From contig NC_057863.1 of the NCBI RefSeq assembly GCF_019393635.1, positions 624,645,291-624,709,290 of the forward strand: 64,000 bases of DNA, in the 5' to 3' direction. Below the pieces are notes generated by a model that worked only from the letters and a program-made list of their open reading frames with translations, had not been told where the DNA came from and made no database searches. Position 1 is the stretch's first letter, and each line of letters begins with the position of its first letter. Made by a program: the position numbers and the translations under genes. The DNA comes from Dromiciops gliroides. Lineage: Eukaryota > Chordata > Mammalia > Microbiotheria > Microbiotheriidae. Below, piece by piece: positions 22,768 through 34,336 of this stretch.

Positions 22768-23655
22768 AAACAGTTGATTACTATAGTCATTTACTACTGT
22801 ATCTCCTGCGCCTAACCTATTCCATTGATCCACCACTCTATTTCTTAGCCAGTAGCAAATAATTTTGATGACTGCCACTTTATAGTATAGCTTTAAATTT
22901 GGTACGGCTAGCCTACCTTCCTGTGCATTTTTTCATTAGTTCCCTTGATAATCTTGACTTTTTGTTTTTCCAGTTGAATTTTGTTATTTTTTCTAACTCT
23001 ATAAAATAATTTTTAGGTAGTCTGATTGGTATGGCACTGAATAGGTAAATTAATTTAGGTAAAATTGTCATTTTTATTATATTAGATTGGCCTATCCATG
23101 AGCAATTGATATTTTTCCAATTATATAGATCTGATTTTATTTGTGTGAAAAGTGTTTTGTAATTGTGTTCATAATTGTCTTGGCAGGTAGACTCCCAAGT
23201 ATTTTATATTGTCTACCATTACTTTAAATGGAATTACTCTTTCTCTTCTGCTGAGCTTTGTTGGTCATGTATAGAAATACTGATGATTTATGTGGGTTTA
23301 TTTTATATCCTGCAATTTTGCTAAAGTTGTTAATTGTTTCAAGCAGTTTTTTAGTTGATTCTTTAGGATTTTCTAAGTATGCCATCATATCATCTGCAAA
23401 GAGTGAGAGTTTTGGTTCCTCCTTGCCTATTCTAATTCCTTTAACTTCTTTTTCTTCTCTTATTGCTATAGCTATTTTTAGTACAATATTAAATAATAGA
23501 GGTGATAATGGACATCCCTGTTTCACCCCTGATCTTATTGGGAAGGCTTCTAACTTATCCCCATTACATATAATGTTTGCTGATGGTTTTAGGTAGATAC
23601 TGCTTATCGTCTTAAGGAAAGCTCTATTTATTCCTATGCTCTCTATAGTGGTTTG

Positions 23656-23805
23656 TTTTTTTTTTTTTTAGTGAGGCAGTTGGGGTTAAGTGACTTGCCC
23701 AGGGTCACACAGCCAGTAAGTGTTAAGTGTCTGAGGCTGGATTTGAAGTCAGGTACTCCTGACTCCAGGGCCAGTGCTCCATTCACTTCTCCACCTAGCT
23801 GCCCC
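23656..23805 (-). repeat. WSINE1-type CORE-SINE, reverse, inside L1
   Basis: Flanked by ctatagtg. Subfamily B (ggtactcctgactccag). Confidence 0.93.
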
Positions 23806-24029
23806 TATAGTGTTTTTAATAGGAATGAGTGTTGTATTTTGTCAAAAGCTTTCTCTGCATCTATTGAGATAATCATATGATTTTGGTTAGTTTTGTTATT
23901 GTTGTGGTTGATTATGTTGGTAGTTTTTCTAATGTTGAACCAGCCCTGCATTCCTGGTATAAATCCCACCTGGTCACAGTGTATTATCCTGGTGATCACT
24001 TGCTATAATCTCCTTGCTAATTTCTCAAA

Positions 24030-25180
24030 GGAGACACAAATGACCTAGAAAATAGAACCAGGAAAGCAGAAAGCTGGGAAGCGCTTTTTACAGTGAGTAT
24101 TTCTGATAAAGGCCTCATTTCTAAAATATATAGGGAACTAAATAAAATGTATAAGAATGTAAGTCATTCCCCAATTGAGAAATGGTCAAAGGATATGAAT
24201 AGGAAGTTTCTGATGAAGAAAATCAAAGCTCTCTATTGCCATATGAAAAAATGCTCTAAATCACTATTGATTAGAGAAATGCACATTGAAACAACTCTGA
24301 GGTTTCACCTCACACCTAACAGATTGGCTCATATGACAAAAAAGGAAAATAATAAATGTTGGAGATTGGAACACTAATGCATTGTTGGTGGAGCTGTGAA
24401 CTGATCCAACCATTCTGGAGAGCAATTTGGAACTATGCCCAAAGGCCTATGGGACTGTTCATACCCTTTGACCCAGTGGTACCACTGCTAGGTCTATATC
24501 CCAAAAAGACCATAGAAAAGGGAAAAAGACCCATGTGTACAAAAATATTTATAGCAGCTCTCTTTGTGGTGGCAAAGAATTGGAAATAGAGGGAATGCCC
24601 ATCAATAGGGGATGGCTAAACAAATTGTGGTCTATGAATGTAATGGAATACTATTGTGCTGTAAGAAACCATGAGCAAGGAGTTCAGAGAAACCTGGAAG
24701 GACTTACATGAACTGATGCTGACCGAGAGGAGCAGAACCGGGAGAACATTGTATACAGTAACAGCAACATTGTGTGATGAACAATAGTGATAGACTTGGC
24801 TCTTCTCAGCAGTGCAATGATACAAAACAGTTTCAAAGAACTCATGATAGAAAATGTTCTCAACATCCAGAAAAAAAGAACTGTGGATTATGAATGCAGA
24901 TTGAACCATACTGTGTCTACTTTGGGGCTGTCTTTTTTTCCCCTTCCTTTTTGAGGTTTTTCCCTTGTGCTCTGATTCTTCTTTCACAAGATGACTAATA
25001 TAGAAATATGTTTAATGTGATTGTACATATATAACCTGTATCAGACTGTTTTCTGTCTTGGGGAGGAGGGAGGGAAGGGAGGGTAGGAGAAAAATTTGGA
25101 ACTAAAATTCCTTTGAAAACAAATGTTGAAAACTATGCTTATATGTAACTGGAAAATAATAAAATACTTTAAAAAAAGAA
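24030..25180 (+). mobile_element. L1 3' end, forward
   Basis: ORF2 C-terminus: [56 protein letters not shown] and FDPVVPLLGLYPK. Ends in a 3' UTR with a G-rich tract and taaaatacttt tail. Abuts the reverse L1 at 24010. Confidence 0.9.
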
Positions 25181-25182
25181 AG

Positions 25183-25690
25183 CATACTGCCACAGTATTC
25201 AAAACTTCTCCATTTGCTGTAACTGATGGTTTCACATATGGATGGTGTAGTTCTGGCTGTCAGAGAACCTTTGTTTTCTTGGTGTTGTCAGGCGAAAATT
25301 AGCACAAGAAGCAGAGAATCCATCTATACCTTGTTGCATCTCAGCTTCAGAGGCTGCATTGAGTGCACAGTCATCTTCGAACAAAAAAATCATGTACCAA
25401 CAATCCCTCCTCTTTAGTCTTGGTTTGGAGCCTTCACAAGTTAAATAATTTACCATCAGTGAGGTAGCTGACCTTGATACTATGTTCATCCTCATTGAAG
25501 GCACTGACAATGTGGCTGATAACACCATGCTAAAAAGCATGGGAGGAAACACACAGCCTTGTTTCGCTCTGTTGGTGACTGGGAAAGTCTGAGAGCATTG
25601 TCCATTATCCAGAACTGGGGCAAGCATGTCATTATGAAAGTGATATACAATACTGATGAACTCCAGGCAACCAAATTGTGCCAGGATTTT
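25183..25690 (-). mobile_element. Non-L1 LINE reverse-transcriptase fragment
   Basis: The minus strand reads FPVTNRAKQGCVFPPMLFSM and FLFEDDCALNAASEAEMQQ, typical RT motifs 4 and 5 (with EDD in place of ADD). RTE/CR1-like clade. Confidence 0.75.
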
Positions 25691-26690
25691 CTATAAGCCC
25701 TCATCACTAACAGTTTCAAACTGATGCATAGCAAAGTGAACAGAACCAGGAGAATGTTGTACACAGTAACAGCAACATTATTCAATGAAGAATTGTGAAG
25801 GACTTAGCTATTCTCAGCAATTCTTTGATCCCAGACAGTCCCAAAGAACCAATGAGGAAGTATGCTATTTATCTCCAGAGAAAGAACTGATATTGATTGA
25901 ATAAATACTGAAGCATACCATTTTTTACTTTTTCATTTTTGAGTGTTCTTGTGCAAAATAATAAATATGGAAATTGCATTTTTATTTTGAGTGTTGAGAG
26001 AAATGAAATAGTGTCACACCAGAAAAATTCTGGTATCTCAGAAAAATGAGACAAGGAGGAAGTCTGGGTAAGGAAGAAACATCACAGAAAGGAGGCCTTA
26101 AGGCTGAGAAAGAGTACTGCAGGTAGCTGGGGTAGATTATAGAAGGGGCCTCAAGGCCAGTAGTATAGCTAGTCAAAGTATGCCAAAGGTTAAAGCTGGC
26201 TTGTACTGTGCTTGCTTAATTAGCTTATGCATATTAACTGCCAACACCCCAAAGGCAGAGAGTGCCACCATTTTCAAACATGTGATGTATGTAACAGGAG
26301 GGGGGACATGTTAAGGGGAAATACATAGAGGCATTCTGGGAAGATTGTATACCTCTTAGTCTTCAACCAATGAAACGAAGAGAGGAGGGACTATAACATT
26401 AGATTTAGGGACAAAAAGAGTAGTTTGCTGGGTCAAAGGGCACCATTTTTTTTCTTTCTTTTTTAACCATTTTTCTTTGTAGTCTGTGCCCATTCTTGCA
26501 AGAATGTAATAAAACCTTCATATATTCACCAAAAGGGAAGTCCCGTATCTTTATTTGTGACAGTGTTCTTGTGCAAATATAGAAATTGCATATACAATAT
26601 ACAAATATAGAAATTGCATTTGTATAACATATCCAATTGCTCATTGTTGCAGGAGAGGGTTAGAATTTGTAACTCATATCTAAATTAAAA
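25691..26690 (+). mobile_element. L1 3' end, interrupted by a solo LTR
   Basis: It begins gcaaagtgaacagaaccagg, with the L1 3' UTR resuming after the LTR at 26563. Confidence 0.7.
26012..26562 (+). mobile_element. Solo LTR, endogenous retrovirus fossil
   Basis: Starts tgtcaca and ends tgtgaca, 551 bases, with a polyadenylation region (aatgtaataaaacc) near 26505. No internal viral region is attached. It is a fossil inserted in L1 sequence. Confidence 0.65.
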
Positions 26691-26746
26691 TGTTCAAAAA
26701 AATTTTTAACAAGAACTATTCTCATGGTAGAAAATATTCTCCACAT

Positions 26747-27495
26747 TGTGGCGAGTAAAACTATATGTGGTTGCCTTATTTCTGTTCCAAGTTTGGGGAA
26801 AATTAGCTGGGATTTCTAATATATTTGTTATTTATAAATTAGAAGCTTTAGCACCAGTTTTGGGCATTAAGCATTTATTAAAGTATTTTAAATATTAGTA
26901 AAGAGAGCGCACATGTCTCTGAAAGTTAAGAAAAGGCCTGGCCTTCCAGCCTAGAAGAAAAATAGAGCTCAGCTTGGCCTGCTTCTTCCTCCAAGTCCTC
27001 TGTCACCAAGAACACCTCCTAGACAGTTTGAGTGTTCCTGAGCTCACTCCCTGCTGGTTCTGGAAAAAGAGGTGGCCCTTCTACACAGCTCAAAGCTAAT
27101 TGGCTAGCATCACGCAAATCTATTGGTTTACTGGACTTGAGGGTGGTCCCATGTTGAGGTCAGAGTTCACACCCTCTGAGAACACACCCTCTTGAGGACC
27201 AGGCAGATGTGGTTTTAATTGAATTAACTTTAAGTGAGTTAATCAGCAGTCAGTCAATCCAATCAATCTTTTTTTTTTTTTTTGTGAGGCAATTGAGGTT
27301 AAGTGACTTGCCCAGGGTCACACAGCTGGTAAGTGTTAAGTGTCTGAGGCCAGATTTGAACTCAGGTACTCCTGACTCCAGAGCCGGTACTCTATCCACT
27401 GCACCATCTAGCTGCCCCAATCCAATCAATCTTAATCCAATCAATCTCCTTGAGGGGGGCCTTTGGTGTTCCCAACACCCTATTATTTTCTCACA
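26747..27495 (-). mobile_element. Solo LTR, reverse, endogenous retrovirus fossil
   Basis: Bounded by tgtggc and ctcaca in an L1. AATAAA-type signals read on the minus strand (26870 area). A SINE lies inside. It shares text with 32060-32345 (ataaattagaagctttagca). Confidence 0.55.
27269..27418 (-). repeat. WSINE1-type CORE-SINE inside the LTR
   Basis: Flanked by caatccaatcaatctt. Subfamily B. Younger than the LTR. Confidence 0.93.
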
Positions 27496-27734
27496 TTATC
27501 CAGAAAAAAAGAACTGTGGAATCTGAATTCAGACTGGACCATACTGTTTCTACTTTTTGTTTTTTATTTTTTGAGGTTTTCCCCTTGTGTTCTGATTCTT
27601 CTTTCACAATATGACTCATGCAGAAATATGTTTGATGTTATTGTACATAGATAACCTATATCAGATTGCTTTCTGTCTTGGGGAGGGGGGAGGAAAGGAA
27701 GGGAGGGAGAAAAATTTGGAACTAAAAATCTTAC

Positions 27735-27881
27735 GGGGGCAGCTAGGTGGCACAGTAGATAAAGCACCAGCCCTGGATTCAGGAGGACCTGAGTTCAAAT
27801 CCTGCCTCAGACACTTGACACTTACTAGCTGTGTGACCCTGGGCAAGTCACTTAACCATCATTGCCCTGCAAAAAAAAAAA
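27735..27881 (+). repeat. WSINE1-type CORE-SINE inside L1
   Basis: Flanked by aatctta on both sides. Subfamily A. Confidence 0.92.
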
Positions 27882-27959
27882 TCTTATGATAATAAATGTT
27901 GAAAACTATCTTTATATGTAACTGGAAAATAATAAAATACTTTTATGATAAAAAAGAAC

Positions 27960-28690
27960 TGTTCTTAAGTGTAATGAGATAATGGATCTTAAGGTCTTTG
28001 CAGTGTCATAAATGTCAGTTATTATGAGGAATTTAGACTAAATGATCTTTACATTTCCTTCCAGATTTAAATGCCATGATCCTAAACTGTGAGAGAAGGG
28101 GAGGGCAGCCTGGAAGAAGGAGTCATAGTCAGGAGACCGAACTCATTCTTCCCTGGGCCCATCTTCTCATCCAGGGCCTTCATAAGGGAGTTCACATCTT
28201 ATTTAATAACAATAACATCACAGGTCTGGAGCTTGAAGGGACCTCAGAGGTATATGAGCTGACCCCTTCACATTACAGGTGAGGAAGGGAGCCCAGGCAA
28301 GAGGAAGATGACTTGCCTGGGGTTACAGGTTGGTAAGCGTTAAGTCTTTGTGATTCCAAGACTGGATGTGTATCTTCCATGCCCACTGTGTCTTAAGTAG
28401 TAATGCATGATCATATAGTTATTTTAAAGTGTCTAGCATAGTAGCTGGCATGTAGTAGATACTATGCAAATAATAGTAGTGTGGGTACTTCACTCAGTAG
28501 TTTGGAGGGTCAAATGAAATTATAATTGTAAAGGGTCCCTGGTATATGACAAATGCTATATAAATATTATTATTATTATTAAATGGGGAAAACAATTGCA
28601 CTTTCCTCCCATGGTCATTAAGGACTAAATTAGATAACATATGTATAGCGTTTCACAAATCTTGAAGCACCACATAAATGTGAACTCTTA
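27960..28690. other. No gene seen
   Basis: Contains MIR-like relics (28230-28370, 28430-28570) and a TTA run at 28563-28580. Confidence 0.4.
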
Positions 28691-28813
28691 TTTAATAATA
28701 GCAACAAGATCTATAATCATGTGAAAAAATGCTCTAGATCACTACTGGTCAGAGAAATGCAAATTAAAACAACTCTGAGGTATCACCTCATACCTATCAA
28801 GAGTGGCAAAAAT

Positions 28814-28963
28814 GGGCAGCTAGGTGGCACAGTGGATAAAGCACTGGCCCTAGATTCAGGAGTACCTGAGTTCAAATCTGGCCTCAGACACTTGACACAT
28901 AGTAGCTGTGCGACCCTGGGCAAGTCACTTAACCCCCATTGCCCCGCCAAAAAAAAAAAAAAA
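28814..28963 (+). repeat. WSINE1-type CORE-SINE inside L1
   Basis: Flanked by agagtggcaaaaat. Subfamily A. Confidence 0.94.
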
Positions 28964-29601
28964 GAGTGGCAAAAATAACATAAATGGAAAATATTGGATA
29001 TTGGATGGGATGTGGGAAAGCTGTGACCCTAATCCACTGTTGGTGGAGTTGTGAAAAGATCCAACCATTCTGGAGAGCAATTTGGAACTATGCCCAAAGG
29101 GCTATAGAACTGTGCATACCCTTTGATCCAGCAATACCACTACTAGGTTTATATCCCAAAGACATCCCCAAAAAGAGAAAAAGACCTATTAATACAAAAC
29201 TATTTCTAGCAGCTCTTTTTGTGGTAGCTAAGAATTGGTAATCAAAGGGGGATGGCTAAACAAGCTGTGGTATACGATAGTGATGGAATATTATTGTGCT
29301 CTAAGAAATGACAAACAGGATGATTTCAGGAAGGCCTGGAAAGACTTGGATGAACTAATGTATAGTGAAATGAGCAGAACCAAGAGAACATTGTGCACAG
29401 AGACAGCAATATTGTTTGATGAAGAACTGTGAATGACTTAACTATTCAGAGCAATACAATGATCCAAGACAATCCCAAAGTCCTATTGATGAAATATACT
29501 ATCCACCTCCAAAGAAAGAACTGATATCAATGGAACAGACTGAAGCATGCTATTTTTCACTTGCTTTATTTTTTTTCTTTTATTCAAGTATAGTATTCTT
29601 T

Positions 29602-29744
29602 TGGGGGGGGCAGGGCAATGAGGGTTAAGTGACTTGCCCAGGGTCACACAGCTAGTAAGTGTCAAGTGTCTGAGATCAGATTTGAACTCAGGTCCTCCTG
29701 AATCCAGGGCTGGTGCTTTGTCCACTGCCACCTAGATGCACCCT
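29602..29744 (-). repeat. WSINE1-type CORE-SINE, reverse, inside L1
   Basis: Flanked by atagtattctttt. Subfamily A. Confidence 0.93.
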
Positions 29745-29911
29745 CCCATAGTATTCTTTTATTCAAGTACAGTAATGTTTGCTGCCTCAGGGAGGAGGTG
29801 GGGGAGGAAGGGAAGTAGGGATGAAAATTGGAACCCAAAACTATAAATAAAAATATTTATTATTTTTTTTTAAATGAGGAAATGTATTATTGTAAAAAAT
29901 TTTTTAAAGTA

Positions 29912-30059
29912 GGGGCAGCTAGGTGGCACAGTGGATAGAGCATTGGCCCTGGATTCAGTAGTACCTGAGTTCAAATTTGACCTCAGACACTTAACACTTA
30001 CTAGCTGTGTGACCCTGGGCAAGTCACTTAACCCCAACTGCCTCACCAAAAAAAAAAAA
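29912..30059 (+). repeat. WSINE1-type CORE-SINE
   Basis: First of a close pair just beyond the receptor stop codon. Confidence 0.92.
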
Positions 30060-30073
30060 GTAATAGCAACAAA

Positions 30074-30226
30074 GGACAGCTAGGTGGCTCAGTGAATAAA
30101 GCACTGGTCCTGGATTCAGGAGGATCTGAGTTCAAATCCAGCCTCAGACACTTGATACTTACTAGCTGTGTGACCCTGGGCAAATCCCTTAACCCTCATT
30201 GCCCTACCCTCCCCCCCAAAAAAAAA
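30074..30226 (+). repeat. WSINE1-type CORE-SINE
   Basis: Flanked by exact copies of gtaatagcaacaa (30060-30072 and 30227-30239). It ends 20 bases from the receptor stop. Confidence 0.95.
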
Positions 30227-30245
30227 GTAATAGCAACAAGAAATT

Positions 30246-30536
30246 CTATGATTCTGGTAGGACTAAATGGTTTCTAAGAATGTGATCATCAGGTACAATA
30301 ATCCCAGGAGACTGGAGAAATGGGCAGTGTTCAAAAGGCAAGTCGCAGCTGTTCCCTTCTTTGCTTGGCCCTGGTGTTTCGTTGTACTCCCAAGGTTCTG
30401 TACTGTCCTGAATCATGAACATTCTTTCCCTTGATGGAGCTGATTCTTCTTGTTCTCTGATCTCCTCCAAAGAGAAATAGATTGACCCATTGGCCTCAGG
30501 GCAGTCAGAGAGCTCTACAGGGTGGGGTGCTTCATC
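30246..30536 (-). CDS. TNFRSF14: TNFRSF14-like last coding exon (cytoplasmic tail)
   Basis: This exon encodes 96 residues from [12 protein letters not shown] to the end, LVLPES and a stop. The acceptor is tattttcctgtttcag. The tail has no death domain. It contains SIYFSLEE (275-282 region), in which SLEE fits the TRAF2-type (P/S/A/T)x(Q/E)E motif and SIYFSL fits an ITIM-like SxYxxL pattern. A second Tyr lies in [10 protein letters not shown] do not find clear similarity to the human HVEM tail. Two SINEs lie just beyond the stop. A minus-strand AATAAA at 29856-29861 is a possible poly(A) signal but lies in L1 sequence. Confidence 0.8.
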   Translation of the reverse strand, partial: DEAPHPVELSDCPEANGSIYFSLEEIREQEESAPSRERMFMIQDSTEPWEYNETPGPSKEGNSCDLPFEHCPFLQSPGIIVPDDHILRNHLVLPES

Positions 30537-30607
30537 CTGAAACAGGAAAATAAGATGAAGAAGCAGAAAGTATCCAGTTGGAAGCTGTTCCAAATTTGTC
30601 AAGCTTA

Positions 30608-30638
<31 letters not shown>

Positions 30639-33600
30639 ATGAGAGAGAGAGACACACACACACACACCACACAACACTTATCCCTTCTATATCATGACTT
30701 TCCTCATCATGGTGTCACTATATTGAGGGTGTCATAAGAAATTAAATGGGAATTTCTGGGGAGTTTTGCAAAAGCTACAGAAAACATGCAAAGGCCAGCA
30801 GATGAAACAAAAAAAAGTTTGAAAACTTGCATAATATATATGTCAAAATATTTTATCCTTTAATACCATAATCATTCAGATTTCTTCTGTGGCATTAAGG
30901 GAAGGCCAAAAATTTTTACATGGCTTTTCCATAGTATGGGGGGCATTGTGCCCCTAAACCCTGTGATATGGAAGGGCTAACTGCATAATCACTCAACCAG
31001 CCCTTACATATCACTGGAGAATTCTGAAACTCAGAAAAAGAAAATGATTTATCCAAGATCAGACAATGACCTTACATACATAAAACACCTCACTTCTGGG
31101 ATTTTCTGCGACTTTTCCCTATCACGGGACCATAGATTTAGAGCAGGAAGGGACCGCAGAGCTCAACTACCCCAACCCACACCTGAGCAAGAATCTTCTT
31201 TCTCAGCTCCCCAATACTCGATTCTCCCCTTCATTTGAGGACATGCAGCCAAGAAGAGCGGGCGACTGTTTCCATTTGACCACAGCTCAAATGCTGACTC
31301 TCTTTGTGACCTGAAGCTTTCATGCTGAACAGAACAAGATGAGTCTTCTAAGAAACAACCTGAAGTCCACTACCATGTGTCCCCTTTACTCCTTGCCTTC
31401 TCCAGGCTAACCATGCCCAGAGCTTTCATTCAGTTCTCATAGGGTAGGAACTTGAGGTCCTTCACCATCCCAGCCACCTTCCTCTTATCAACATCCTTCC
31501 TAAAATGTGGTGTCTGGAATCCTTGTGTTTTTAATGGAAAAGTCTCTCCTCTTTAATGGAAAGATAGGGGCAGCTAGGTGGCACAGGGCAGCTAGGTGGC
31601 GCAGTGGGTAGAGCACCGGCCCTGAAGTCAGGAGTACCTGAGTTCAAATCCAGCCTCAGACACTTAACACTTACTATCTGTGTGACCCTGGGCAAGTCAC
31701 TTAACCCCAATTGCCTCACTAAAAAAAAAAAAAAATTAATGGAAAGATAGATTCAGAAATCCCTAGTCAAGCTGATACTTTCAGGGCTTGTTAGCCTGGA
31801 TCAGAGGTGTGTGGAAGTGATATTCTCAGCTAGAAGATCAAGGTTCCCCCCAGGGCAGAAACATTAGCAGGAAGATGCCAGGTCAATCAAACCAATTGAT
31901 CAGTCCATAAGTCTGGCAAAAGCTACTCACCAGTCTTGCCTCATTGTTAGCTGAAATGCAAAGAAGAGAAGTGTCAGGAAGTAGGATAGAGACATTTTTC
32001 AGACATATAATGAATGGATAAAGAGAATTCCAGACACATCTATGCAGGGTGCAGTTGAATACTTCGCGGTCACCATCTGAATGGTTGCTGTGTGTAAATT
32101 CTAGCTAGTCTGTCTAAAATTCTAATGAGTGGTCGCCAATAAATTAGAAGCTTTAGCAAGAGTTTAGACTTTTAAGCCTTTATTAAAGAGCATTAGGATC
32201 TAATGATCAGAGAGAAAGGTAAAAATCTAACTATTTCTAAGAGACCCCATCATCCGACCTGCCATAGCGAGGTCAGGAACAAAAAAGGACCCAACGCTTC
32301 CATCTTCCTCCCAGAAGCCTCCTGCGAAACCGGGAACCTCATCAGAATGTGAACTCCTTGAGGGCAGGACTAAGGGTTCTTGTACCCCCCAGTATTCAGC
32401 ATGTTCCCTGGCATATTCTGTTGTTGTTTAGTAATTTCTCAGTCGTGCCTAATTTTTTGTGACCCCATTTGGCAGAGATATTGAAGTGGTTTGCTGTTTC
32501 CTTCTCCAGCTCATTTTACAGATGAGGAAATTGAGGCCAACAGGGTGAGTGACTTGCCCAGAGTCACACAGCTAGTAAGTGTCTGTGACTGGATTTGAAC
32601 TCTTGAAGAGTCTTCCTTACTCCAAGCCTGGCACTCTCTCCACTGCTCCACCTAGTTGCCACTTAATACTCTAGGCCTCAGGTTCCTTCTCTGTAAAATG
32701 AATAGATCTAACTGAATGACCTCTCACCCCTTTCCAGCTTAAATCTTTGAGCCTACAACCACACTGTAATCCTATGAAACTAGAAGGGGAGGTGACTTGT
32801 CTGAGGTCCCACAGCCACCAACCCTCAGGATAATGTGCTCACTTCTCAGATTTTCCATCACTTCTACCTATCTGCCCACCCTGAGTAATGCCAGGACAAG
32901 AAGACCCTCAGTTACTCACCAATCATTTGCTGAGCCCTGTTCTATAGGTCTGACCAGAGCCCCTTTGCCCCAGTCCATCCCCTCTCTCCCTACTCCTCAG
33001 TACTTGTGCCCAATTCCCAAGGACAGGGTTCCCATAGTTTTGTGCCATCCAGGCTCAGCCTCAGCAGAGGGCTTGGGTGTTACATAACTTATTTGTATAA
33101 TTGACATCTGGAAGACCCACACCAATCAGGGATATCCCTACTTCTGAACTTGAAATCACCAAAGTAATGACTTTTGAAAACTAGAAGGAATTTCTCAAGT
33201 TTCTGTGGGTTCCATGAGGGCAAAGACTGCATCAATCAATGGGGGAAAACATTTATTATTAAGCACCTACTATATACCAGGAACCATGCTAGGTACTAGA
33301 GAAACAAAGACCAAAAATGGGAGAGCCCTTACCTCTCATTCTAATGTTTTCCTTCCACCCTCCTGACTTAGTCTTTATCTTGTACCTTCAGTCTCCTTCT
33401 CTATGGCTATGCTGAATTCCAACACCCCCAGCAGCCAGTAGGCTCTTTGAAATGGGACCTGTTTTACTGTTGTACAGTGTCGTCCAGAGGAGGAACTTAA
33501 TAAATGTTTACTGAAGTAAATTGAACCTTGCATTTCCCATGGCTCCTGAGGACAATGCTCTGCATATAGTAGACAATTGTTAAATGGTTCTTGATGTAAA

Positions 33601-34277
33601 TTCAGTAGTTGAATTGACTTGCTTTGGCTATATATATGTGAGTAGCACAGTGTCTGGTGCTACTTGAGTTGACTTGACATGTGTAGTATATATAAGTGCA
33701 TAGTTTCTGGCATATAGTTAGTGCTTAGTAAAGGCTTGACCTTTTTATCACCTATCTATTCATCTGTCTATCCATCTATATTCCCATCTACCATCTATCA
33801 TCTATTTATCCATCTATCCATCCTTCTATCTATCCATCCATCCCCCTTGTTCAACTATCCATCTAGCCACCATTTTATCTATCTATCCATCCATCCTTCC
33901 ATCTATCGAGACATCTATTGATCTTTCAACCCATTCATTTATCCTTTTATCTATATATCCATCCATCCTTCCATCTGTAGAGTTCTTTTTAATTTAAACC
34001 ACTCTCCAATCATGTCAACCAATGGAATTGAATGATGCTAACCAATTAGCTTTGATCAATGTATAATGACCTGCCTCTATCAAAAGAGGATAAAACCCTT
34101 GGCCTCAACAGGGTTTCTCTCTTGGCTCTCTCTCTGTGGATTTACTCTTAAGACAGTGTAGGTTTTGTAGATTTTCTGAACTGCTTTTGAGGCCACATGC
34201 TGTCTCTCTGAGAGACAGCATAGGTCTGGGGCTTTTCTCCTGCTCCTGATAACTGTCATGTGGTCATTTCTTTACTG

Positions 34278-34336
<59 letters not shown>

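Larger units (their letters stand above)
22020..24010 (-). mobile_element. L1 ORF2 fragment, reverse
   Basis: It contains the RT core: at 23526-23224 minus, [16 protein letters not shown] and [15 protein letters not shown], plus the C-terminal region further down. It lacks ORF1 and the endonuclease. Two SINEs are inserted in it. Confidence 0.9.
26705..27955 (+). mobile_element. L1 3' end, interrupted by an LTR
   Basis: L1 text (ggtagaaaatattctccaca) stops at 26746 and resumes at 27496 (ttatccagaaaaaaagaact), ending at the tail near 27955. Confidence 0.7.
28700..29875 (+). mobile_element. L1 3' end, forward
   Basis: ORF2 C-terminus: [35 protein letters not shown] and FDPAIPLLGLYPK. Two SINEs inserted. 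It reaches close to the receptor's 3' end. Confidence 0.9.
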
